Assembly (NCBI RefSeq): GCF_000003605.2
Contig: NW_003107606.1
Span: forward strand, 5,787-34,376
Length of the DNA stretch: 28,590 nt
Direction: 5' to 3'
From: Saccoglossus kowalevskii
Lineage: Eukaryota > Hemichordata > Enteropneusta > Harrimaniidae
Shown here: piece after piece, positions 1 through 10,482 of the stretch
Position numbering within the stretch: position 1 is the stretch's first letter
Layout: every line of letters starts with the position of its first letter
Position numbers and translations under genes: made by a program
The notes under the pieces: model-generated
The model's database searches: none
Seen by the model: only the letters and a program-made list of their open reading frames with translations
Told to the model about the DNA's origin: nothing

Positions 1-2880
1 CGCTCTGTTGGTTTAAATTTATTTTGGAAATTGAATCGTGCATATTATGTAAGTACATGTACATACGGTGAATGCATTTTTTCACATGAGTGGTATTATG
101 TACTCAGTATTATATATTTAGTGCATCCCTTTCCAAAACACCTGTGGGTATTGTAGCAACCAAGGTTTAGCATACGTAATGTGAGTGAAATTACTTTCTT
201 TCACGGGATTCTCTAGCGAATATTCTGTTTAGTGTAGAAATAAAATATATTTTAAACCCAAGTGTTCTTAAAATCTATTCATTGCTATGAAAACAAGTCA
301 GGTAACGGACAGAGAATATTTTAATTACAGATCAATTCATTACGAGAGGTTCCTTGGTTATACCTTAAATTTGGGGTATTGTCCGCTCACAGACTCTGCA
401 AACGAGCGCTCACTTCATAGTGGTGTGGAAAACTATTTGTTCTGTAGTTCATAGCTGAGTCCTGTACAGAGGCGGCGGCACCACATTTTGCATGGAGGTG
501 CGACATCTGCTCACCATCTCTCGCAACGAAGGCTCGCCCGTACTCTAGAATCTCTGAAATCTAGACCCTCTGCAACGCTATTTCCTACATTTTGCTGACA
601 CAAAGGGTTTCAGCTTGATTTTAGAGGGACGACGCCCTACCCACAATTTTTTTTCGAGGGGTCGCCCGTCTGCCCCCTGTCATGTAACGTTAAGAGATGT
701 CCCAATTGTGCATATGATGCATTATTATACATTTGCCGTCAACAAGCTTTATAAATCATGCGGCCGTAAAACGCGGTACCGCGTCACGAAAATGTGCGCC
801 ATATTTACGTTACATTCAAACATTTTCTGTTTATATCGATGGGCATTACTGAAATCTAGACGACCACAAAGAAGAGAATACCTTTCGATGGCATTTCACA
901 TATTTGTCACAACAAGTGAGACGAAATATGTAAAAGTAAGGTTACCGTGAGAATACCTCAAACTATGAACTCCTGCAGTAGGGTATTGAATCGACATCCC
1001 GTATGCGTCAGTCGATACGATCGCTGTCTTTGTCAATATTTGTTCGGTATTCTGATAATAACCCCATAAAACACTATCATGTCACAATATGAAATACCTT
1101 GGGATATTGTAGTCTCTGTGGGTCCCTATGTAAATTGTACTCAGGATTGAAAGACTTAATTTATATGCAAATTAACATGAGTACATGCATATTAAATTAC
1201 ATGTCTGCTTTGCCAACCATAAATCTAAAGCAATAATTACCTATATTGATGGCAATGATAATTATTGCTTTTCAGAAAAGTTATCAGAGAATACATCCGT
1301 TGATTTGGACACTCACACTGAATAAAATATTAGATATTCACCCATGTTATTTCCTTAATTACCATATATATATCCGTGTATTGACATAATGCGTTGCTGC
1401 TAATCTATGTATTGTGTTTGTATGAAAAGAATTGACATGTCGTGTATTTAGTAAATAGACTATATGAAACACAATTATAAGCATGTTATTATCTATTTGG
1501 TCATATTTTAAGTTTTTTACGTATGTACTCACTGTATTATAGGTGTGAGCCGTTGAATATATGAATACATAAACTGAACAGACACGATGTTTGTAACTTA
1601 GTAGAAAATATTAATCTACCATGAGTTGGTTCTGAGTAAGAAACTGGTATGTGAAATAAATTATTGAAAACAATTATTTGATTGGTCGATTTAAAGGTGA
1701 TCATGGCACCAATTCATATTTGGAAGTTTTTTGTTGGTTTATTGTGGTAGACTATAATATTCAATGCTGCTATTCAATATTGATTTCCACATTTTAAGAG
1801 TTTTAATAAATCAAATGACAGCTGCATAAAACCCAATTATTATTATTACTATTGTTTCAACGAATTGCTTAGAAATAATGATGACATTTACAAGTTGGTC
1901 CAGGAGCCAACAATAATCTAAATGAATCGTGCTATTTGTCGTTTTGTCGTCAGCCTTACATATTCAACTTGCCAAGCAGTTGCTGAATTGATGACTATAA
2001 ATCTTGTCAACTTGGAAACATTAATGGCAGGTACAAAATCATACGTATGAATAGCCACTGCGATGTTATGATGAATAATGGTGAGGAAAATTGCATTTTA
2101 CTGCTGCAATTGTAATCAAATAAACTGTACATACTGTGTAATACTGGCGCTCACATCCCAATAAACTCGTGTACTGACCATGAAGCACCATTTTATTCTG
2201 TTTATTATATTTAGCAAATTAGTCTTGAATGCTAACATATACTAAGAAACGCCACTGTATTTGTATGACCACCCACAAAACAGACGCATTCGTTCTAATA
2301 ATAACACAACTAATAATAATGTCGCTGAACTTTGTTTCTCTCTTTGATATGAGTTTAAATAATGTTAAGGAGAAAATAATTCATTTCAGGCAATAACAAG
2401 AAGAATATGATGTACATAATTTACTTTTTCTTATTTATGTTAATGCATTGACTGTTGTATTGTGAGCGATATATTTTAATATATATTGATTTTTAATATA
2501 CACATTGGAAAATTTGATGTATGATTTGTACGATACGTTTGACCTTTGATCATTACAGAACAGTATTCATTACTTGTCGACATCATTAAAATTAATCGTC
2601 AGGAGAGTATCTATAAAGTTTTTTTTGGATATGAAAATTAGTACGTCTTCGTTTGTTTCTTTCTTTGTGCCGAGTGCACTGACTAGCTGCAACTTATACT
2701 ATCAAATTGATTGGAGATTTATAATTCAGTTATGTTTGTGGTAGTGCACTTGTAAATTCCCCTTAACATGATATGAAATAGGACGTCAATTGGACACCAT
2801 GTTATTCCCACTATTGTATATATGGGTTCAGGATATTCAATTTATTCATTGCAAGTCGACCGTGGAAATAGATAAAACGT
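1..2880. other. AT-rich non-coding stretch
   Basis: No convincing gene is seen on either strand. Open frames are short, mostly lack an ATG start and show no recognisable domain. A GC-richer patch at about 370-700 contains several CG dinucleotides and breaks the AT-rich background. It could be a promoter or a leading exon of an unseen gene, but I find no TATA/initiator pair or coding frame to support that. The 111-codon frame at 615-950 starts with TTG and is not believed. A 13-bp inverted repeat at 1227-1271 is listed separately. Confidence 0.5.
1227..1271. repeat. 13-bp perfect inverted repeat (hairpin)
   Basis: The left arm at 1227-1239 (AAAGCAATAATTA) is exactly complementary to the right arm at 1259-1271, with a 19-nt spacer. 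The pairing stops at both ends. It is too short for a typical animal pre-miRNA hairpin and has no target-site duplications suggesting a MITE. In AT-rich DNA it could have arisen by chance. Confidence 0.6.
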
Positions 2881-2929
2881 AAGTAAAGTCATTGCGTAAC
2901 AAACAGAAAGTGAGTTTACAATACAGCAG

Positions 2930-3460
2930 TACGCGGGTTTCAACCAGCTCCGCGAATGTTATACCGGGGAATAACCCTTTTATCCAACGCGCGTGTCTAA
3001 AACGCGTTGGTGGACGCGCATTTGCATTTTCGATCGCCAATGGTGTTCGAGAAATACCACAAATTACTTCCGGCAGTAGCCGCGCACAACCTCTTTATAA
3101 TATATATGTAGCAGCAGTAACACCACAAAAATCGCGAGAGCCACAAAAAATAGGACGATCATGAAAAGAAGCAGTCAAGAGTGGCGTACAGCATAATATG
3201 CCTACTTCAGAACGCGTATTCGTTATTATTGCTAATATGCAAATATTAATGTTGGGTCAGTGTCAAACATCAAATAATTTACTTTGCCAAATTATTGACT
3301 CAAAATATCAGCGAATGTTAAATATTTACGAATTTCTTGTAAAGTACTATGTCAACTACAAGGTGACTGGCAAGGTTGCGGGGTGTACGGGGGCGTTTAG
3401 TAATACCAACGCGTTTTGTAATAAATTACTCACTATGTAACAAGCCTTGACGCGTTTTGC
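2930..3460. promoter_or_regulatory. CpG-rich patch with four ACGCGT sites
   Basis: The palindrome ACGCGT occurs at 3002-3007, 3212-3217, 3409-3414 and 3450-3455, in otherwise AT-rich DNA where CG is scarce. The octamer CCAACGCG is found at 2984-2991 and 3406-3413, and its reverse complement at 3003-3010, so 2984-3010 can form an 8-bp stem. ACGCGT is the core of MBF-type cell-cycle elements in fungi; no such role is established here. The patch could be an unmethylated CpG-island-like promoter or a GC-rich dispersed repeat. Open frames at 2892-3164, 3198-3440 and 2846-3040 (minus) overlap it, but none shows a known domain. Confidence 0.3.
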
Positions 3461-5821
3461 ACCCAAACAATGACTGATGCAAAATGTAATAGAGGGTAGA
3501 TGCATTTTGTATTAACTCTCGTGCCATCTTTTTCTAGTCTTTTTTTACGAATATTATGTGTATTATAATTATATTTATTGTGGTTACATAATGCTTTGAA
3601 TACTTATTATTACGATTCATAATTATTTTATTTATTAACCAACCATCTTGGTATATATACTCCCACTTTCAAATTGATAGATTTCAGTAAATTAAGTAGA
3701 TTTTATAGAGCTAGGTATTTGTATCAACACTGATTATAAAACCAAATTGAATATATGTTAACATCGGAATAGTATGATCCAAGTCATTTGATAACTCGCA
3801 TCTATCTTACAAACGGGGACTATGTCATTGACAGTGATTTGTTCATAAGCAAATTACTCGGGAAGTGAGGAACAATTAAAATGATTTGTTATCCAGATAA
3901 CAATTTAAAAGTATTTACATTAATGTGTTGTCGAGAGTGTGACTAACACTTGACAGTATTTTTTTTATCTCGGTGTTTTATTTCATGTATAATCATAATG
4001 ATTAGTACAAAAACAGTCTTGTTAATTTTCTTAAAATCTTTGTTCTGGACTTAATCTGATCAAAAGTGGCAATTTAGCGTCTTGTTTTTGTCGGGGTATT
4101 CTGATCGGGAATACAGCAGAATATGATTATAAAATGCGATAACACCCACACTTGCTATGGTGTAGACTGAACGACAACCTCATAATGTGAATGAGCCACC
4201 AGCTTCAGTACTTTTGGCTACTGTTACTTTGCATTACATTATGTACATCATACCCAACTAGTATTGGATCCAGTAATACCTTCTATGTATTCATACTTAC
4301 TGTAGACTTGATAATATTGGGTCATGCTTTTTGGTATGCCATCTTGTTTTTAATGCTATTAAGAAAAAAATAAATTGTCATTCTCAATAATTATTACAAT
4401 AACTGTGAACTTCGACCACGCCCTTGAATAGTTGCGTTCTTGTAAATGTTATTTCCTAAATTGTTTAGCCCAAGCGCAAGCAAGGTAATGTCATCTTTAA
4501 TACGATGTCCAGTTCATCCAAACTATGTGTAACACACCTTTATATTCCTGGTGGCGCTGTCAAAACAAACAAAGAAGAAGGACCATTTCTTTCACGTGCT
4601 TGACAACAACACATATGACTTTCTTCTGCATTTGATCCAAGAAATTGTCCATGTTCTGGTAAGTCATCATTCACGAGTACAAAATAGTGTCTTCATACAG
4701 TTCTGGCGTAGAAAGTATCTGTTCAGCATTTGTCCAGAAGACACCAACTCTCTATTATTCCATGAATGTAAATCAGGCAAATTACTACAACTTATGAAAC
4801 TTTTCTGATTCATAACGGCAGATCCTTGTACAAAGCAATTTCACGTTCACTCTCAACACCAACATGATCTAATTGATTTCACTTTGAATGCTGTTCAATA
4901 TAAAGGTATGTATTATATCTCTTAGATGTATTTAGTAGGTATTTGTGGATGGCACCACTGTCTAGAAAGACCGGTCTAAGATATACATTATACACAGTCC
5001 GCCCAATCGATTGTAGAGTGATCATGGTAAAGAGTTTCTTGGATATTTGGTTTAATTCGCAAAATTATACGATAACAATGAATGAAATTATATTATACCA
5101 CCCCAATCCCAATGGTCAATTACACACAAAATTGTGTACGACCATATCACATTGAAGAGCAACGGTGTTAATAGGGCAGAATTAATCTTCGCATCCCTAA
5201 TGAAGAAAAGAAAGAAAAATTGGCATGGGTAAGTTTGTTTGGGGTGTATTATGGTGGAAATATCTTAATGTGGTGAAGTCGACCGTGGGGTTGTATAATA
5301 TTGGTAGTGGAGCAATACTAATATTCTACAGAATTACCCAATATTTTAAAATCATCACTGAACAGTGTATTTAATAAGGCAAATAAAGCCACAGGACATA
5401 TTGAAAGGCGAATTGTACAGGGACGCATGTGCAGCAATACGATTTCGATTTATAACATACATGAAGGAGTATTTCTTTGCTATAAAAAGGGTTGATCAAA
5501 TAATAACTCCCAAACTAATATATGTGTTCTGAAGGGACAAGTCATCAAGAGAAACTTAAAGTATGAAATGTATAAAATCCAGTTTGATTACCCCTTTTAC
5601 TTATAAGAATGCCCAGGAATGGACGTCTATGGAAACATTAAAAATATCAACTATTTTTCAGAAATAGAAATGGAGACAGGCACAGAATCAATGCAAGGAA
5701 ACATAGGATGAAATACTATATCCCAATAACTTATAATAGCATCAACTTTAACCATTTAATTCATTGTTCATTCTTCATTAGAAACTGATGAACCCACAAT
5801 AATTACTCCATCGAGTAGTAT
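3461..5821. other. Non-coding stretch, no firm gene
   Basis: Nothing here can be called with confidence. Several good splice-donor-like sequences (GTAAGT near 4660 and 5229, GTATGT near 4905) follow short open segments, and an acceptor-like CAG precedes an open segment near 4821. The frames do not chain into a recognisable protein. A decayed gene or transposon relic is possible. The small ORF at 4191-4373 is listed separately. Confidence 0.35.
4191..4373 (+). CDS. Hypothetical 60-aa membrane-type small ORF
   Basis: I do not recognise this ORF. It starts with ATG and encodes 60 residues. A hydrophobic stretch at residues 8-20 resembles a signal peptide or anchor (leucine-rich, then CITLCTS). 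A second hydrophobic stretch covers about residues 31-57, before a basic RKK end. The stop codon sits inside an AATAAA hexamer, so a polyadenylation signal would overlap the end of the frame. The start context is weak (T at -3). In AT-rich DNA a random frame readily yields Leu/Ile/Phe-rich sequence, so this may well be spurious. No neighbour supports it. Confidence 0.13.
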   Translation: MSHQLQYFWLLLLCITLCTSYPTSIGSSNTFYVFILTVDLIILGHAFWYAILFLMLLRKK

Positions 5822-6127
5822 CAGATTATCAAGTGTTAGTAGCAGATTATCAAGTGTTAGTAGCAGATTATCAAGTGTTAGTAGCAGATTATCAAGTGTT
5901 AATAGCAGATTATCAAGTGTTAATAGCAGATTATCAAGTGTTAGTAGCAGATTATCAAGTGTTAGTAGCAGATTATCAAGTGTTAATAGCAGATTATCAA
6001 GTGCTAATAGCAGATTATCAAGTGTTAGTAGCAGATTATCAAGTGTTAGTAGCAGATTATCAAGTGTTAGTAGCAGATTATCAAGTGTTAATAGCAGATT
6101 ATCAAGTGTTAATAGCAGATTATCAAG
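5822..6127. repeat. 21-bp minisatellite, about 14.5 copies
   Basis: Fourteen full 21-bp units and a partial one lie head to tail, with almost no divergence. The main variable base gives two unit types, with GTTAGTAG (A) or GTTAATAG (B). One B unit carries GCTAATAG. The order is AAABB AABB AAABB, so five-unit and four-unit blocks have been copied as wholes. Because 21 is a multiple of 3, frames stay open on both strands (seven-residue periods VADYQVL on plus and LDNLLLT on minus). These are consequences of the period, not evidence for protein. Confidence 0.95.
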
Positions 6128-9059
6128 CCAAACCAGCATCATGCACAGAAAACTCATATTGACTTGAAACACGTTTCCTGGTGCCGTGTAACTAAAACCT
6201 TGATTGGCATTCCTCTATCGTTGTTAAAACCAACAAATATGATAATATGATAACTTGTGACAAAACACGTATTCCACCCATCTACGTCACTGTGTCTATA
6301 TTTAAACTTTATTTAAAGAACATTCAAAGTGATACTTAATACAAATCGATATTTCTAAGAAAATGTAAAACATTTGAACACAGGATGAATCGCAGATTAA
6401 ATCAAAACAGTGATTCTAAATCTCCTACCCATGCTGCATTTATACTACGTTTCAGAGAAGTGCTGGTGATACAGTGGAACACAGGCTAAGTGATGTGCAA
6501 ATTTGCTAATTTATGTACTTATGAAAATCTCAGCAAGTTCCAGAAAAATGGATTTGAACGTTTAGAAGACGGTGCCATTAATGTTTTAACCTGCTGGTCT
6601 AAGAGACCAAAAATAAGTTGATAATATAGTAATAAACAATCTCTCCGGTATACAATTTTATATTAAAACATAACGCTGTTATTTATTGACCCCTAGAGCA
6701 AAAAATAATACTGGGGTCAAACAATATATCGAATTATTTAAAATGTGTTTCTATATAGCAAAATATTAAAGATGCGTTGTCGATTATTTACGGGCGCCCA
6801 GAATTGGGAAAAAAATGTTATAATTAGATTTCGTGCTACTGTGACCATGTGTCACATTGAAGTAATATAAATGAGTTTAATGTTATTAATTACATGTGCA
6901 TGTAAATAAATCACTCACACAAGGTATGCGTAGTCTCAAATATTTATTTTATACATAGACAATTTACTAATTTTGATTAGCCTCGAAAAAAATGTCCAGT
7001 GAATTTCATTGGTCAATAAAATACCAGATATTTGACTTATATCATATACTAGGCAAAATATCATATTGTACATGAATGAAAAATACGTGGAATTATGGAC
7101 CATAATGTGTATTGTTTATTGCAAAGCAAAAGGCCATTGACCCAAAGAGCAAATACAATTTAATTTAACAGCGTTTAGTCCATCCATGCAATGGTAACAA
7201 TGAAATACATTCAAGTTCTGCTATTCATGGCAAAATAAACAAAACTAATTAACCGGTTTTAATTAGCATCGTTTCTTGAACTCATAATCGAGATAAATTT
7301 GTTGTGGGATTAGTGCAAAAATACGCATGCTGAAATTCTGCTCTAATACGGTTAAAATAGCTATAAAATGATATTCGTCCTCAATATAAAATTGACTGCG
7401 TTCAACAAAGTAAATTGTAAGATGAACAGCGTAGCTCTAAATTTGAAAACATGAATGCAAGACAAATATTTTCTTGATCAAGTGACAACTTAAAATTGTG
7501 ATAAGAACGGAGTTTGAGAGAGAAATCAGTCTCATCGTCGCTTTATTCTTTGTGTGAACTGTGAATGAAATACATTTTTGACCCCTCGCCTTAGTTCAGT
7601 CATACATCGTCGACGTTATAACACGTTGAACCGATAATCTGTTGTACCATTGAATTATCGTTATGAGGATATCTATCAACATCCTTTTGTAATAATCTTA
7701 GGCAGTAGCTAAGAGAAAAACATAAAGAGGAAATCGATCACATTCACCAAAGGCTGATAAATCACTTTAGTTATCACATACATCGAGTAGAAATTTACAA
7801 AATTGATCAATGAATAATTCAAGACTCGGAGATTTCTTGTTGAAACGACATCGGAGTGTTGTTTTCATTACACTTTCAGGTTTATTTTGGGGTGGGTTGG
7901 AATGAGTGAAAACCCCAGGAAAAAAGACCTTCGCAATATGCAAATATAATTTCCTACATAGTTTCAACAGTACGTCTGGGAATTTTCTGACGGTATATAG
8001 ACAGCTGTTAATAGAGTATCTGTGTCTGAACCAAATACAACTTTATGATTATGTAGCTGTCATACTACACCGTATAGCGTTAACTGACGTCTAACATATA
8101 AAACAAAGTTATCCAGTGGCGAAAACACTTTTGGTTGATGCATAATGCTTTTGTGGTCAGTGTATATGAGGCTCTTAAGGCAGAGATGCAGGTTGGAGTG
8201 AATTTTTTTTTTTTGCTTTTCATTATCCAAACAGTCTTGGCTATAGACTTTTGTAAAATTAAAATTTTGTAGAATAATAAAAAAGAAACATGGTGAAAAA
8301 AAAGAAATGACGGGATCTCCATATTATGCACTATATTTCACTTTTAACAAAACGATAATACATTTAAATTTGGAACTGTTACAGCTATTATAATTATGAG
8401 CATTAGCAAACTTCTTACTGAGTAAATTGTTATGCAAATTAGCAATTATTTCAGCTTCTTTTTAGTGCACATCCCAGAACTTTTTAAAAAATAGCTCCTA
8501 GACGCTTTGACCCTTTGTTTTGAAATTTTCACAAATGATTGACAATGTGTTCATCTTCAAAACGCCGTCGGGGTATTGTTTTTGGTTGAACAATGTTACA
8601 ACAATCGTACAGACAACTAGCCTGGGTGTTAATTTATGCATAAATTTGAAATAGTGAAATTTGAGCTGCTGCCCTGCAAAATTGACAACTGGTAGACAGT
8701 TTTCAAGACGGCACTTTGTTCATAGTAAACAGATGTACCCATAAACCAATTTTGACAGGAAACAGAAGCATGGTTTAGAAGCTATTTTTTTAAAATCACT
8801 TTTGACCAAAAAAGCACATTTTTGTGCATATTTTCAAACTACAGTGTCCATAAAAAATACTATAAAATTCATACAATAAGCTTTTCGGATATATACAGTT
8901 TTGTGGACAAGGGGGGTCATCTTGGTTTCCTGAATACCTAATTAAAATACCTGTCAGGTAAACTGCATCTCTACCTTAACACGGAAAAACGCACAATGAT
9001 TGCATATTCAATGCACGTAAACATTAGCGTACTAGTAACGCATTTGTAACACATAAAAC
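6128..9059. other. AT-rich non-coding stretch
   Basis: No gene is recognised. Small structures seen are an 8-bp inverted repeat (TTGACCCC at 6686-6693 with GGGGTCAA at 6713-6720), and a poly-T run near 8202-8214. Frames at 7767-7967 (minus), 7906-8094 and 8080-8331 (minus) have AT-driven composition and no domain. The part at about 8400-8950 has the mixed composition of an old dispersed repeat, but I see no terminal repeats or coding relic to classify it. Confidence 0.45.
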
Positions 9060-9209
9060 ATGAGCGCAATACAAACAAAACTGACGAAACTGTTGAACAA
9101 ACGTTACATCTATTTGTACGAGTACGACCATGTATCAGGTCTACCAGACAAGTACAGAATAAAACTAATAAAACGCATGCCAGTGCATTGTTTCCAACAA
9201 ATGCAGTAG
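9060..9209 (+). CDS. Hypothetical 49-aa small ORF
   Basis: I do not recognise this frame. It opens with ATG in a fair context (A at -3) and ends at TAG. The predicted peptide is soluble and balanced, with a basic N-terminal half, an aromatic run YIYLYEYDH at about residues 16-24, and a basic segment KYRIKLIKR at about 31-39. This is less AT-driven than most frames in the region, and local GC is raised. It overlaps a 103-codon frame on the opposite strand (8971-9282), and at most one of the two can be real. It might be a single exon, a small peptide or chance. Confidence 0.18.
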   Translation: MSAIQTKLTKLLNKRYIYLYEYDHVSGLPDKYRIKLIKRMPVHCFQQMQ

Positions 9210-10267
9210 TCTGACAAATATACCATTTCGTACGTACTGTGAGATCTGTGTGAAGTCCCGGTATGCGTCGCAGGGTTATCATCTGCTTAGAAACGATAAT
9301 GAGATGGAAAGGTAAGTCACGACTGTAAATTATATTTAAAAGGAGTTTAATATTATTTCACAGCAAACATTCTAATCTGATATTTTATTGTTAATTATAA
9401 TAGGATTGTTTATATTGTTATAACAAGTCGATTCTGAATAAAACATAATGCTTAAATTATAAATAGTTAAAAACGGTAATAAAAACAGCATGCTATGACT
9501 GCGTTGTCAGTAATGAAAATAGAGTATCCGTTATCATGACATTGTGAAATCCCTCTACGCGCGATCTCGTCAAACTGAAATTCTTCAATTAGAAAGATTA
9601 TGATTTAATTAAGATATACGGCTATTGTAGCAGACAGCATGTACACTTCTATATGTTTGTAAAAATAGAAAAAACGTATTTTCATTCTAGTTGTAGCTAC
9701 CGCATGAACATAACTTCATAGATATTTATGGCAGCGTTTTCTACGGTTTAAAAATTAAACAGGGCGCGCCGAGGGAGAGGTGGAGTGGGCGTGGCACTTG
9801 TCCTTTGACGTGTCATTTGCCAAAAACGATTGTTTTTATATTCTTGTATACATGCATTATTTTAATTTTAAATTTGTAACAAAAAATGTGCTTTTACGAA
9901 AATAACAAATAATATACAAATAATATGGAGTAAAGAAGAAATTTGTATACCGCAATAGTTTGAAAATGGTGTACTTCTGGTCAATGGGCAGCGCACGTCA
10001 TGGCTGACTCACAATATACAAATGAGTGTTACGATAGTTTGCTACATAGACCAGTTCATACACAGACGCTAGGGGACACGTTCATAAAATATATATAGAC
10101 ATATATTATGCACAGGGATAACAATATACGCAACGTAAAATCAACCAAACATTAGGCAACTGAAGTGCTATCCGTGCCGGATTCTTGGGCACGCATAGGG
10201 TAATTAGGTCTGTTTTGTCTCGCCCGCTAACAACACTGTTTCCCTACCATAAGTTAACTCCCAAAAG
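9210..10267. other. Non-coding stretch with a GC-rich spot
   Basis: No gene is seen. The only feature is a short GC-rich spot at about 9762-9815, with GGCGCGCC followed by a GGGCGTGGC box (the pattern bound by Sp1/KLF factors) and TGACGTGTCA. It could be a regulatory site but no transcription unit is visible next to it. Confidence 0.35.
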
Positions 10268-10456
10268 TCAAAGATGAGCATTTTTAGATATGCCAACATT
10301 CTGCAATGTATCCTCAACATCCTGTTCCACAACATTTAGAACATAATTGCTGTTGTTACCAGTGGAACCTCCACGAACATTCGTGAAAAGACAGGATATC
10401 GTTACGTTGTTCTTCCCTCCACTGGCGAGTAGGTAGTCTTTTGCGAAAATATCCAT
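10268..10456 (-). CDS. Hypothetical 62-aa ORF beside the 42-bp array
   Basis: I do not recognise this protein. It starts with ATG in a good context (G at -3, G at +4) and ends at TGA. Codon use is balanced and the peptide looks like a soluble protein fragment: a Gly/Asn-rich middle (RGGSTGNNSN, about residues 28-37) and an acidic helix-like stretch (VVEQDVEDTLQNV, about residues 42-54). The same frame stays open upstream towards the 42-bp minisatellite, so it may be an exon remnant truncated when the array grew. No partner exon or promoter is visible. Confidence 0.2.
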   Translation of the reverse strand: MDIFAKDYLLASGGKNNVTISCLFTNVRGGSTGNNSNYVLNVVEQDVEDTLQNVGISKNAHL

Positions 10457-10482
10457 ATCTCCTCCATCAAATCTTCTGTGGC

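Noticed and set aside
554-861. Direct repeat CTGAAATCTAGAC at 554-566 and 849-861
   Set aside because: A 13-bp match is expected by chance several times in a window of this size.
615-950. 111-codon plus frame
   Set aside because: It starts at TTG and has no recognisable domain or codon pattern, although local GC is raised.
5768-6172. Leucine-rich 134-codon frame on the minus strand and 109-codon frame on the plus strand
   Set aside because: Both are readings of the 21-bp array. The plus frame starts at GTG, and neither has a plausible gene structure.
8971-9282. 103-codon minus frame, Cys- and Val-rich
   Set aside because: The composition looks like antisense of ordinary sequence, and no family is recognised. 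The opposite-strand small ORF at 9060-9209 looks more protein-like.
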